Part shown: positions 26,150 through 33,732 of the stretch, one piece after another
Layout of the letters: every line of letters begins with the position of its first letter
Numbering within the stretch: position 1 is the first letter of the stretch
Source: an uncultured Collinsella sp.
GTDB lineage: Bacteria; Actinomycetota; Coriobacteriia; Coriobacteriales; Coriobacteriaceae
Length of the DNA: 45,178 nt
Assembly: GCA_937896835.1 (NCBI GenBank)
Contig: CALBOJ010000094.1
Coordinates: 1 to 45,178, forward strand
Reading direction: 5' to 3'
Made by a program: the position numbers and the translations under genes
The notes under the pieces: model-generated
Told to the model about the DNA's origin: nothing
Databases searched by the model: none
The model's input: only the letters and a program-made list of their open reading frames with translations

Positions 26150-26218
26150 CAGTTGCGGTGAAATACAGACTAAACTGGCCCATAAACGGCCAAAACAGAC
26201 CGTATTCCACCGCAACTT
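26150..26218. repeat. REP-like palindrome B (imperfect)
   Basis: Inverted arms beginning AGTTGCGGTG and ending CACCGCAACT meet at GGCC...GGCC. About three quarters of positions pair. The right arm resembles the arm of palindrome A at 5357. On the plus strand it runs into CCTTTTTGG, so it may terminate the aminopeptidase transcript. Confidence 0.75.
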
Positions 26219-26240
26219 CCTTTTTGGCAGAGGAGAGTCC

Positions 26241-27050
26241 ATGCTGCAGGTCGTCATTTCGCCCGCCAAGCAGATGCGCGCGGCCCAAGATGCTTTTGAA
26301 GTCCTGGGCATTCCACCCTTTGCGCGCGAGACGGCTCGCCTCCACCGCGCACTGCTAGATATCGAGCGGAATGAAGGCAGCGACAGCCTGCAGGCGCTAT
26401 GGAACGTGAGTGACAAACTGCTGGGACCTTGCCTCAACACCCTGCGTGAGTTCCGGCCCATCCTGAATAACGGCGATCTCGACAATCCCGCACTCGCCCG
26501 TCACCTCTCCCCTGCCGTCATGTCCTATCACGGCATTCAATACCAGAGCATGGCGCCCGAGGTCATGGATGCCGCACAGCTCGCATGGCTGCAAGACCAT
26601 CTGTGGATCCTCTCGGGCCTTTACGGATGCGCACGCCCCTTTCATGCCGTTGAACCGTATCGACTGGAGATGGGCGCGAAGCTCGCCGTCGACGATGCCC
26701 GAAACCTCTACGCGTTTTGGAGCGACAAGCTCGCGCGGGCTATCGCCCCGGCAGGCTCAAACACCACGATCGTCAACCTCGCCAGCGTAGAGTACGCCAA
26801 AGCCGTTCTGCCCCATCTCGCGGGCGACGCCACGGTCGTCACGTGCCTCTTTGGCGAAGGCATCCGCAACGGCAAGCCCATCCAGCGCTCGACCGCCAGC
26901 AAAAAGGCACGTGGTTCCATGGTGCGCTGGATGGCAGAAAACAAGCTCGAGGATGTAAGCGGGCTCACCGCGTTTGACGTTGGTTATCGTCACTTTCCCG
27001 AGCTTTCAAATAAGAACACTTTGGTCTTCCTGAACGAACAGACCTTGTAG
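26241..27050 (+). CDS. yaaA: YaaA family peroxide-stress protein (DUF328)
   Basis: YaaA limits free iron and DNA damage during peroxide stress in E. coli. The 269-residue protein has the family start VVISPAKQM, the central AVMSYHGIQYQSM region near 93-105, LSGLYGCARPFHAVEPYRLEMG near 123-144, and the C-terminal YRHFPELSNKNTLVFLN. Length is slightly over the usual 255-260. ATG 26241 has AGGAG 5 nt upstream. It lies after palindrome B, so probably on its own transcript. Identity of the family is firm; the cellular role is carried over from E. coli. Confidence 0.9.
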   Translation: MLQVVISPAKQMRAAQDAFEVLGIPPFARETARLHRALLDIERNEGSDSLQALWNVSDKLLGPCLNTLREFRPILNNGDLDNPALARHLSPAVMSYHGIQYQSMAPEVMDAAQLAWLQDHLWILSGLYGCARPFHAVEPYRLEMGAKLAVDDARNLYAFWSDKLARAIAPAGSNTTIVNLASVEYAKAVLPHLAGDATVVTCLFGEGIRNGKPIQRSTASKKARGSMVRWMAENKLEDVSGLTAFDVGYRHFPELSNKNTLVFLNEQTL

Positions 27051-27090
27051 GACCACCGCTACTTTTGAATGTGCTGCCTAGGCACGGCGT

Positions 27091-27606
27091 CTATTCCGCC
27101 AAGCCGTCGGCTTTGGCAACTTCGTTTGTCGAGCCATCTTGGTAGGTAATCTTAACGTGCTCTACCTCGGACACCGCAACACCCGATGGGGGCTCCAAGC
27201 GCCATTCCGTCAGCGCGATATCCATAGTCGTAGGCACGTCGCCCTGATTCTTGAGCTTCACCGTCAGCGTTTTGAGCGCCGCATCATACGTCACGCGTTC
27301 GATTTCCTCACCAGGAATAGACCCACCGCTCAGCTGAAGCTGGACAAATCCATCGCGCGAATACCAATAGTCGCCCGGCGCGGCAACGGTATTGCCGCCC
27401 GTAACCTTCACTGTCATGATCGGCAGGGCATCGTCGGCCTCGAACTCCCATGCAGCGCCGCCGTGACCGCCAAACGTCCAGATACAAAAGGCAATCACCA
27501 GCACGGCAAGCACCGCAAAACCAATCGCGACAAGGCCATGGTGCGCACGGCTTTCCTCGGCCGATACATCCCATTGCGTCTCTCGATATAGATGCTTGTC
27601 TTCCAT
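27091..27606 (-). CDS. Membrane-anchored hypothetical protein
   Basis: I do not recognise this 171-residue protein. It has a short cytoplasmic N-terminus (MEDKHLYRETQWDVSAEESRA), one hydrophobic helix near residues 24-46 (GLVAIGFAVLAVLVIAFCIWTF), then an external domain of about 120 residues rich in beta-prone sequence (MTVKVTGGNTV, VQLQLSGG, LKTLTVKLKNQG). The end part resembles an Ig-like or FixG-type beta sandwich. ATG 27606 has GGAGG 5 nt upstream. It is divergent from the thiC riboswitch and convergent with yaaA. Confidence 0.7.
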   Translation of the reverse strand: MEDKHLYRETQWDVSAEESRAHHGLVAIGFAVLAVLVIAFCIWTFGGHGGAAWEFEADDALPIMTVKVTGGNTVAAPGDYWYSRDGFVQLQLSGGSIPGEEIERVTYDAALKTLTVKLKNQGDVPTTMDIALTEWRLEPPSGVAVSEVEHVKITYQDGSTNEVAKADGLAE

Positions 27607-27656
27607 GTTCGCCTCCCCACAGGCACGCTCGTTAGGCCAATCGTACCCATTCGAGC

Positions 27657-27662
27657 TATACT
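27657..27662 (+). promoter_or_regulatory. Probable -10 box of thiC
   Basis: TATACT, about 16 nt before the riboswitch begins. The -35 is not clear. Confidence 0.5.
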
Positions 27663-27677
27663 TGAGCCCACCACATA

Positions 27678-27773
27678 AACGGGGAGCTTGCAGGACAAGA
27701 CGGCAGGCTGAGACTGGGCGCGCCCGCCCTGACCCGCAAACCTGATATGGGTAATGCCAACGAAGGGAGCCGT
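27678..27773 (+). promoter_or_regulatory. TPP riboswitch (THI element)
   Basis: The conserved elements of the thiamine pyrophosphate aptamer are present in order: CGGGGAGC, GGCTGAGA (P3 side), GACCC, AACCTGAT, GGGTAATGCC and CGAAGGGAGC. The ribosome binding site of thiC (GGGAG) lies inside the 3' part. TPP binding would be expected to block translation start. No separate terminator hairpin is seen between aptamer and start. Confidence 0.95.
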
Positions 27774-27777
27774 GCCA

Positions 27778-29112
27778 ATGAGCACACAAACCGAGCCCAA
27801 GCTCGTCACGCAAATCGACTTCGCCCGCGCTGGGCAGATCACACCTCAGATGAAAGAGGTCGCCGAGCGCGAACATCGCGACCCCGAGTACATCCGCGAG
27901 CGCGTGGCAGACGGCCGCATCGCCATTCCCGCCAACATCGTGCATATCAAAAAGGGGATGCGCGCCTTTGGTGTCGGCGAGGGCCTGTCCACCAAGGTCA
28001 ACGTGAACTTGGGCATCTCGGGCGACAAGGCCGATGCCGCCGAGGAATGGAAGAAGGTCAAGATTGCCGAGGACTTTGGCGCCGACGCCATCATGGACCT
28101 CTCCAACTCGGGCAAGACGCGCCAGTTCCGCCAGCAGCTCATCGACGAGACGCCGCTTATGGTGGGCACGGTGCCGATGTACGACGCCATCGGCTACATG
28201 GAAAAGCCGCTGGTCAAGCTCACCAAGGACGACCTGCTCGAGGTCGTTCGCGCGCACGCCGAGGACGGCGTGGACTTCATGACCATCCACTGCGGCATCA
28301 ACAAGTCGGTCATCAAGACCTTTAAGGAGACCGGCCGCCTCATGAACATCGTCAGCCGCGGCGGCTCGCTGCTGTTTGGCTGGATGGAGGTCACCGGCAA
28401 CGAGAACCCCTTCTACGAGTTTTACGACGAGGTGCTCGAGATCTGCCACGAGTACGATGTGACGATCTCGCTCGGCGACTCCTGCCGCCCGGGCTGCCTC
28501 TACGACTCCAACGATGCCACCGAGACCGCTGAGATGATCGAGCTGGGCAAGCTGTGCAAGCGCGCTTGGGCCGCCGGCGTCCAGGTCATGGTCGAGGGCC
28601 CGGGTCACATGGCGCTCGACGAGATCGCCGCCAACATGAAACTGCAGAAGCGCCTGTGCCACAATGCCCCGTTCTATGTGCTCGGGCCGCTGGTGACCGA
28701 TATCGGCGTGGGTTACGACCACATCACCGCTGCCATCGGCGGCGCCATCTCCGCCAGCTCCGGTGCCGACTTCCTGTGCTACGTGACGCCGGCCGAGCAC
28801 CTGTGCCTGCCCAACGCCCAGGACGTGCTCGATGGCCTCATGGCCACTAAGATTGCCGCGCACGCCGCCGATATCGTCAAGAAGGTGCCGCACGCCCGCG
28901 ACATGGACGACAAGATGGGCCAGGCACGCCGCAAGCTCGACTGGGATGCCATGTGGAAGTGTGCTCTCGACCCGGTCACCGGCAAGAAACGCTACGAAGA
29001 ATCCCCCGCCGCCACCGAGGGCACCTGCACCATGTGCGGCAAGATGTGCGCCGTCCGCACCGTTAACAAGGTGTTCGAAGGCACGACGATCGACCTCGGC
29101 ATGGAGGACTAA
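27778..29112 (+). CDS. thiC: Phosphomethylpyrimidine synthase ThiC
   Basis: ThiC turns aminoimidazole ribotide into HMP-P for thiamine, using radical SAM chemistry. The 444-residue protein is the short form, lacking the N-terminal extension of E. coli ThiC. It has EGLSTKVNVNLGIS near 66-79, DLSNSGKTRQFR, MTIHCGIN, SLGDSCRPGC and VMVEGPGHMALDEI. The C-terminal cluster motif reads CTMCGKMC, that is CX2CX3C, one residue shorter than the CX2CX4C of E. coli. ATG 27778 has GGGAG 7 nt upstream, inside the TPP riboswitch. thiD follows 178 bp later. Confidence 0.96.
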   Translation: MSTQTEPKLVTQIDFARAGQITPQMKEVAEREHRDPEYIRERVADGRIAIPANIVHIKKGMRAFGVGEGLSTKVNVNLGISGDKADAAEEWKKVKIAEDFGADAIMDLSNSGKTRQFRQQLIDETPLMVGTVPMYDAIGYMEKPLVKLTKDDLLEVVRAHAEDGVDFMTIHCGINKSVIKTFKETGRLMNIVSRGGSLLFGWMEVTGNENPFYEFYDEVLEICHEYDVTISLGDSCRPGCLYDSNDATETAEMIELGKLCKRAWAAGVQVMVEGPGHMALDEIAANMKLQKRLCHNAPFYVLGPLVTDIGVGYDHITAAIGGAISASSGADFLCYVTPAEHLCLPNAQDVLDGLMATKIAAHAADIVKKVPHARDMDDKMGQARRKLDWDAMWKCALDPVTGKKRYEESPAATEGTCTMCGKMCAVRTVNKVFEGTTIDLGMED

Positions 29113-29190
29113 CTCGTCACCGGAGCCACAATCGGTAACATGGTGTTCGTCAATTGTTGACGTGTGAACATTTGCTTACATTTGCGTAAA

Positions 29191-29240
29191 GATTGCATCG
29201 CCCGCCCGGGTTCGACATAGAGTCGGCCCGGGCATCTTTA
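29191..29240 (+). terminator. Possible terminator between thiC and thiD
   Basis: GCCCGGG...CGAC pairs with GTCG..CCCGGGC, followed by ATCTTTATAAT. The T-tract is poor and includes a TATAAT hexamer at 29240 that may be the thiD -10, so thiD may have its own promoter. Confidence 0.5.
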
Positions 29241-29290
29241 TAATGCTGGCTTAAAGACCCATTTGATTCCGACCGAACAAGGGAGCAAAC

Positions 29291-30121
29291 ATGGATCGCA
29301 GTAAGGTACCTGCCGTCCTGTCCATCGCAGGATCCGATTCCAGCGGTGGCGCCGGCATTCAGGCCGACATCAAGACCATCACGGCGCACCGCCTGTATGC
29401 CGAGACGGCCATCACCGCCATCACCGCACAAAACACGCTCGGTGTCACCGCCGTGCAGAATATCTCCCCTGATATCGTCGCTGCGCAGATCGACGCCGTA
29501 TTTGACGATATCCGCCCCAGCGCCGTCAAGATCGGCATGGTTTCCTCTGCCGAGATTATCGAGGTTATCGCCGACCGCCTGAGCGCCTGGAACGCGACAA
29601 ACGTGGTCGTCGACCCCGTCATGGTAGCCACCTCGGGCGCACGGCTGATTGCCGAAGATGCCGCCGAGGCGCTCACCCGCCGCCTGTTCCCGCTGGCGAC
29701 GGTTATCACGCCCAATATTCCCGAGGCCATGGCCCTGCTTGACTACGAGGTCGACTCCGAGCGCACACAGCAAAATGCTGCCATGCTCCTCACCCGCCGC
29801 TTTGGTTGCGCATCCCTCGTTAAGGGTGGGCATCTTGTCAACGAGGCCAACGATGTATTGGCCGAACCCGCGCCACTCGATGACGAGGGCAACCATCTGG
29901 GCGATCCGCTCACCACGTGGTTCCGCCACAAGCGCATCGAGACCGACAACACACACGGCACCGGCTGCACGCTTTCGTCCGCCATCGCCTGCGCGCTGGC
30001 CCAGGGCATGGATCTTGCCGATGCCGTCAACGCCGGCAAGGCATACCTGACAGGCGCTCTGGCCGCCGGCCTGAACATGGGCAAAGGCTCCGGCCCTGTC
30101 AACCACATGTGGCAATATTAA
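29291..30121 (+). CDS. thiD: Hydroxymethylpyrimidine / phosphomethylpyrimidine kinase
   Basis: ThiD phosphorylates HMP and HMP-P for thiamine synthesis. The 276-residue ribokinase-fold protein has VLSIAGSDSSGGAGIQADIKT at its start, AITAQNTLGV near 43-52, VVVDPVMVATSGARL near 98-112, ITPNIPEA and the ATP/catalytic loop DNTHGTGCTLSSAIA near 219-233. ATG 29291 has AAGGGAG 5 nt upstream. It sits behind thiC; no riboswitch precedes thiD itself. Related pyridoxal kinases have the same fold, but the thiC context supports ThiD. Confidence 0.93.
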   Translation: MDRSKVPAVLSIAGSDSSGGAGIQADIKTITAHRLYAETAITAITAQNTLGVTAVQNISPDIVAAQIDAVFDDIRPSAVKIGMVSSAEIIEVIADRLSAWNATNVVVDPVMVATSGARLIAEDAAEALTRRLFPLATVITPNIPEAMALLDYEVDSERTQQNAAMLLTRRFGCASLVKGGHLVNEANDVLAEPAPLDDEGNHLGDPLTTWFRHKRIETDNTHGTGCTLSSAIACALAQGMDLADAVNAGKAYLTGALAAGLNMGKGSGPVNHMWQY

Positions 30122-30140
30122 GATTCGCAGCCCAAAACCG

Positions 30141-30167
30141 CCGCAAAGGGGACAGGCACCTTTGCGG
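30141..30167. repeat. REP-like palindrome D
   Basis: CCGCAAAGG and CCTTTGCGG flank GGACAGGCA. This is a compact palindrome with the GGGGACAGGCACC core common near REP-type elements, just after thiD. Confidence 0.7.
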
Positions 30168-30186
30168 TGGCTCCCACAAACATCTC

Positions 30187-30325
30187 GATCTGTAACAGTA
30201 ACTCGGCAAAATCGACCCTAGATGTTACAGATCAAGACAAACAATCGATATCGACCTAAATAATCTTAATCTGTAACATCTAGCCCGTTTTCGGCCTTGG
30301 AACTGTTACAGATCAAGACAAACAA
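30187..30325. repeat. Two-copy 58-nt repeat with TCTGTAACA/TGTTACAGA pairs
   Basis: TCTGTAACA at 30189 and 30270 is each followed exactly 34 nt later by its complement TGTTACAGA (30223, 30304) and then the same TCAAGACAAACAA tail. The two units repeat with an 81-nt period. The inner 25 nt differ and look partly inverted relative to each other. It lies between thiD and the SGNH gene. Confidence 0.85.
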
Positions 30326-30352
30326 ACGAAACAAGCCCCCGCAAGGGGAACT
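30323..30352 (-). terminator. Terminator after the SGNH hydrolase gene
   Basis: On the minus strand TTCCCC-TTGC-GGGGG is followed by CTTGTTTCGTTTG. The stem is short. Confidence 0.5.
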
Positions 30353-30373
30353 CTGTGGTGGTTTGGGGCCGTG

Positions 30374-31033
30374 CTACTCACCGAGCATCTCTTTGAGCTT
30401 GGCTGCCACGGCATGTCCCAAGCTCTCGTGGCTCTCGGGCATCATATGCAGATAGTCGATATCGCCCGGCTCGGCAAACTCGGCGGCATTCAAAAAGTCG
30501 CAGCCAAACTGCTCGGCCACGTGCGCATAGTACTCGCCAAAATGTTCAGATGCCTCGACGGAACGCTCGTCAAAATCGGTCATATATACATCGGCGATCT
30601 GCGGCTTGATCTTGATAGGAGCCATCAGCAGGATGCGCGGGCAAGGCGCAGCGTCGGTCCACGGAAACGCGCGGACGGCGCGAATCAGCGCCATGGCGCC
30701 ACGGGCGATATCGGAAGCTGTCACGTTAAAGACCGTCTTACAGTCGTTGGTGCCCAGCATGATCACGATCGCATCCAGCGGCTTATGGGCCTCGAGCAGC
30801 ATCGGAAGCGCGCGAATGCCGTTGAGGTTGGTGTCCAGATGGCACATATCGTCGCGCACCGTCGTGCGACCATTTAGACCTTCCTCAATCACATGCCAGC
30901 CCTCACCCAGGTCACGCTGCACCACGCCGCACCAGCGCACATCCTGCGCATAGCGCACTGCGGTACCGTCGCGCATACCCGCCGGATCATAGCCATAGGT
31001 GTTGCTGTCACCAAAGCACAGAACGTTTTTCAT
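30374..31033 (-). CDS. SGNH/GDSL-family lipase or esterase
   Basis: This 219-residue hydrolase has the SGNH blocks: FGDSNTYGYDP at 7-17 (nucleophile Ser10), LNGR near 53-56 (Gly), GTND at 94-97 (Asn96) and DYLHMMPESHESLG near 193-206 (catalytic Asp and His). No signal peptide is present, so it is cytoplasmic, like arylesterase TesA-type relatives without leader. ATG 31033 has GAGGAG 6 nt upstream. A terminator separates it from the upstream PARG-like gene. Substrate unknown; acyl or acetyl esters are likely. Confidence 0.88.
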   Translation of the reverse strand: MKNVLCFGDSNTYGYDPAGMRDGTAVRYAQDVRWCGVVQRDLGEGWHVIEEGLNGRTTVRDDMCHLDTNLNGIRALPMLLEAHKPLDAIVIMLGTNDCKTVFNVTASDIARGAMALIRAVRAFPWTDAAPCPRILLMAPIKIKPQIADVYMTDFDERSVEASEHFGEYYAHVAEQFGCDFLNAAEFAEPGDIDYLHMMPESHESLGHAVAAKLKEMLGE

Positions 31034-31050
31034 CTTGAGCTCCTCATTCA

Positions 31051-31087
31051 GTAAAAAGCCGACGGGGGCAACCCCTCCCGTCGGCTT
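31051..31087 (-). terminator. Rho-independent terminator after the PARG-like gene
   Basis: On the minus strand AGCCGACGGG pairs with CCCGTCGGCT and is followed by TTTTTA. Confidence 0.9.
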
Positions 31088-31111
31088 GGCATATCACATC
31101 GCGCGCACCGC

Positions 31112-32227
31112 TTACAGGTACTTGCGCCAGTCATCCTCGTCCTCATCATCCTCGACTGCTGTCTGGGCCTGCTCGGCGGCGCGAGCGGCTGCGGCGCGGG
31201 CGGCAACCTGGGCATAGGACTCCTCGTTGCGCTCAGGGAAGTTTGCCAGCACGTGCTCGAACTTGGCAAAGTCCTGGTCCCAGCGCGTAGAGGGCACGGC
31301 AAAGAAGACCTGCTTGACCTTGAAGTCGCCCGACGCGAGCTCCTTGCGGAAGAGCTCGGCCACGGCCTCGGCATCAAAGCCGTTGTTCTCGCAGCCCCAA
31401 GCACCCAGCACGAGCTTCTCGCGACCAAGCTCATCGCAGATGGCGAGCACAAAGCGAATGCGGTCGCGCAGGGCATCCAGCAGAGCATCGTCGCTCACGC
31501 GATACTCCTGGCGGGCGCGCCTAACGTTGGGCGCGGCGGCCACGATCACGTCGGCGTATGCATGCACGTGGTTGCGGTCGAAGCGCACCGCAGGCACCAC
31601 CAGGGCGCGGTTACGATAGAGCTCGCAGTTGATGTTGCGGCGACGGTTCTCGCCGTACCACTTACGCTGCTTATCGAGAACGTTGTACAGATACGAATCG
31701 GCGCACAGCGTGGCCTCCTGGCCCAGATAACCCTGAATATATCCACCGCCCGGATTGGTAAACGAGGCAAAGGCGAGCACGGCCATGTCGCAGAACTGCG
31801 CATAGCCGCGACCGTTATCGAGGATTGCCTGCGTGGCGGAGGCATCAAGCACAGTGACCTCGGGCAGGACCGGAGCGGGCTCCTCAGCAGGCGCGGACTC
31901 AGCTTCGGCGATTTCCTCGGCAGGCTCCTCGACGGGCTCGGGCGCCGCCTCGGTCTCGGCAGTCTCCGCGTTCTCGACGTCCTCGGCGACCTGCTCTTCG
32001 GCGGCCACAGCACTCTGAACCTTGGCCTTCATCGCCGCGACAAAGCCGGCAGGCATACCGTCAAACTCGCGAACACCGGCAAGCGAACGCTCGATATCCT
32101 TGGCGCACGCTTCGGACACAGTTGCCACGTGACGCTCGGCGGCCTTGGCACGGGCCTCGCGCTTGGGATTGGGCTGACCCGCTCGGTTGGACCTGCGGTT
32201 ACGGTTCCTGTTGTCGCCGTCTGCCAT
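31112..32227 (-). CDS. PARG-like macrodomain protein (TIGR02452/DUF2263) with altered catalytic motif
   Basis: This 371-residue protein matches the bacterial poly(ADP-ribose) glycohydrolase-like family. A basic N-terminus (MADGDNRNRNRRSNR) and a helical segment (33-75) precede an insertion rich in Glu, Ala and Pro at about 76-122. The macrodomain follows, with FASFTNPGGGYIQGYLG and then QEATL. The PARG signature GGG-X6-8-QEE is here GGG-X7-QEA (160-172): the second Glu, catalytic in characterised PARGs, is Ala172. An acidic tail (VEDDEDEDD) ends it. The start at 32227 is ATG; an AAAGG lies 8-9 nt upstream. It may bind ADP-ribose without cutting it. Confidence 0.8.
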   Translation of the reverse strand: MADGDNRNRNRRSNRAGQPNPKREARAKAAERHVATVSEACAKDIERSLAGVREFDGMPAGFVAAMKAKVQSAVAAEEQVAEDVENAETAETEAAPEPVEEPAEEIAEAESAPAEEPAPVLPEVTVLDASATQAILDNGRGYAQFCDMAVLAFASFTNPGGGYIQGYLGQEATLCADSYLYNVLDKQRKWYGENRRRNINCELYRNRALVVPAVRFDRNHVHAYADVIVAAAPNVRRARQEYRVSDDALLDALRDRIRFVLAICDELGREKLVLGAWGCENNGFDAEAVAELFRKELASGDFKVKQVFFAVPSTRWDQDFAKFEHVLANFPERNEESYAQVAARAAAARAAEQAQTAVEDDEDEDDWRKYL

Positions 32228-32290
32228 ACGTGGCCACCTTTCCTGTCGCTGCCGCTATCGGCTTTTCCCATCCATGATACCCCGCCGCGT

Positions 32291-32318
32291 ACAAAAAAGA
32301 CGGCCCCGAAGGACCGCC
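32291..32318 (-). terminator. Rho-independent terminator after the Bax-inhibitor gene
   Basis: On the minus strand GGCGGTCC and GGGCCGTC pair around a TTCG tetraloop and run into TTTTTTG. Confidence 0.88.
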
Positions 32319-32367
32319 TTTCACATCGTTTTACCGCGTCCGGCAGGAAGCATCGCAATGCCGCGCT

Positions 32368-33063
32368 TTAATCGCGACGGCCGAGGATGTTCAGAATGCG
32401 CAGGAACACGTTGATGATGTCCACGAACAGGTTGGATGCCATGAGCACGGCGTTGGGCAGCGTGGGCGGCACCGTCGTGGCCACATAGGTGTCGTAGCCA
32501 ATAAAGCCGGCGAACACCACGATCACGATCAGGTCGGTGATGGACTGCGAAACGCCCATGAACATCAGCACGATCTCGACCAGAATCGTGGCAAGCAGGA
32601 TGCCAAAACCAATGCCATACACACGCTGGAAGAACTTGGGGAAGGTCACGCCCAGCGCACCAAAGACAAAGGTGATGGCGGCCGTGGCGATAAAGGCGGT
32701 GTTAATGGTAGGCAGGTCGTAGTTGGCAAGACCAAACGACGCCGTCAGGCCAAAGGTGCTCGCAAAGACCACGTAGCCCACGAGTGACAGGCCCACGGAC
32801 TGTTTGCTGGCAGCAGCCGACATCATGACCATGCCGACGATGGTCAAAATAAATGAGCCAAAGACCAGCGGCAAAGCGGCGCCGCTCATCATCATGCGCG
32901 CAAACGACATGGTGCTCGTAAAGTAAGCACCGGCGCCCATGGCGCAAAAGCCCAAAAAGATCAGAGCAGACATGACAAGGTTGTACGCGCGCGGCGACAT
33001 CTCCTTGGCACGGCTTGCGCCGGTCTCGATGGGGCCATTCTGATAGCCCTGGATATCGTTCAT
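32368..33063 (-). CDS. Bax inhibitor-1 / YccA family membrane protein
   Basis: This 231-residue protein has seven hydrophobic helices in the BI-1 arrangement and the family C-terminal segment GYDTYVATT near 188-197, followed by NLFVDIINVFLRILNILG. The N-terminal 25 residues are soluble. Bacterial members may act as calcium leak channels or regulate FtsH (YccA); which applies here is unknown. ATG 33063 has AAAGG 8 nt upstream. A TTCG-loop terminator follows. It is probably monocistronic. Confidence 0.9.
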   Translation of the reverse strand: MNDIQGYQNGPIETGASRAKEMSPRAYNLVMSALIFLGFCAMGAGAYFTSTMSFARMMMSGAALPLVFGSFILTIVGMVMMSAAASKQSVGLSLVGYVVFASTFGLTASFGLANYDLPTINTAFIATAAITFVFGALGVTFPKFFQRVYGIGFGILLATILVEIVLMFMGVSQSITDLIVIVVFAGFIGYDTYVATTVPPTLPNAVLMASNLFVDIINVFLRILNILGRRD

Positions 33064-33143
33064 AATTTCGTCCTTTCAAAAAGCACCGCGACGGCGCCGT
33101 AGCTGACAAGTTTCTTGCCATTGTACCCGAACGCCACGCGTTC

Positions 33144-33482
33144 TTACCTGCGGCGCTCGCTCTCGAGTGTTCGGTCGAACGCCCACACCCACCAACGCAT
33201 CAGATGAGTCTGCGAGCCATCCGGTCGCTCGCGTGTCTGCTCTTCCAGATACAGTTCGGTCGCATGTCCGCCAAAACGAACCTTATAAGTCGCCGTACGA
33301 ATGCCGTGAACCGTCAGGCCAAACCCAGTGGACGAGACAATCTCGTCAATCGTAAAGCAGCGACCGTCAACCCAGCAGACGGTAACCGGCACAACCTGTC
33401 CGCCCGCGAGAATGCGAGCCACGACGTCCACATACTGCTTGTGCACGCGCCGAGTTTTGCCGTCTGTCTGTCGATATTCCAT
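33144..33482 (-). CDS. Small hypothetical protein
   Basis: I do not recognise this 112-residue protein. It starts MEYRQTDGKTRRVHKQYVDVV and has a beta-rich middle (VVPVTVCWVDGRCFTIDEIV, HGIRTATYKVRFGGHATELYL) and a Trp-rich end (MRWWVWAFDRT). AGGAGG lies only 1 nt before the ATG at 33482, which is too close. An ATG at 33503 lies about 8 nt after a TACAAT box, so a leaderless start there is possible. No signal peptide or membrane helix is seen. It lies behind the divergent pit promoter region. Confidence 0.6.
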   Translation of the reverse strand: MEYRQTDGKTRRVHKQYVDVVARILAGGQVVPVTVCWVDGRCFTIDEIVSSTGFGLTVHGIRTATYKVRFGGHATELYLEEQTRERPDGSQTHLMRWWVWAFDRTLESERRR

Positions 33483-33670
33483 GCCTCCTATTATCGAACG
33501 CATGTTTGCATATTGTAAAGCGAACAGACTGTGGTTTTGGGGTGTTGGGGCGCGCGCACGTGTCCTCATGGTGTGTTAGCAAAAAGAACACCCACGGTCA
33601 ACAGGGCTAATATTCATTTTTAGTGCCAAAAAATTCACTGCTCCCATCAGAACTCGGTAAAGAAACCCGC

Positions 33671-33702
33671 AGGAGGTGATACGATTTATCATGTTTCTGT
33701 AA
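33671..33702 (+). promoter_or_regulatory. Perfect Shine-Dalgarno with a three-codon frame upstream of pit
   Basis: AGGAGGTGAT, fully complementary to the 16S rRNA 3' end, is followed by ATG TTT CTG TAA at 33691-33702. It ends 30 nt before the pit start, whose own site (GAGAAAG) is weak. This may be a leader mini-frame affecting pit translation. Confidence 0.35.
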
Positions 33703-33732
33703 CGTGCCTGCAAACTTCGAGAAAGCCCATAT

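Noticed and set aside
29200..29235. A tRNA-like GGTTCGA stretch in the thiC-thiD gap
   Set aside because: No acceptor, D or anticodon arms can be formed around it; it is part of a GC-rich hairpin.
30141..30352. A short CRISPR-like array after thiD
   Set aside because: There are only two units, the repeated parts are inverted pairs rather than direct repeats with spacers of constant length, and no cas genes are present.
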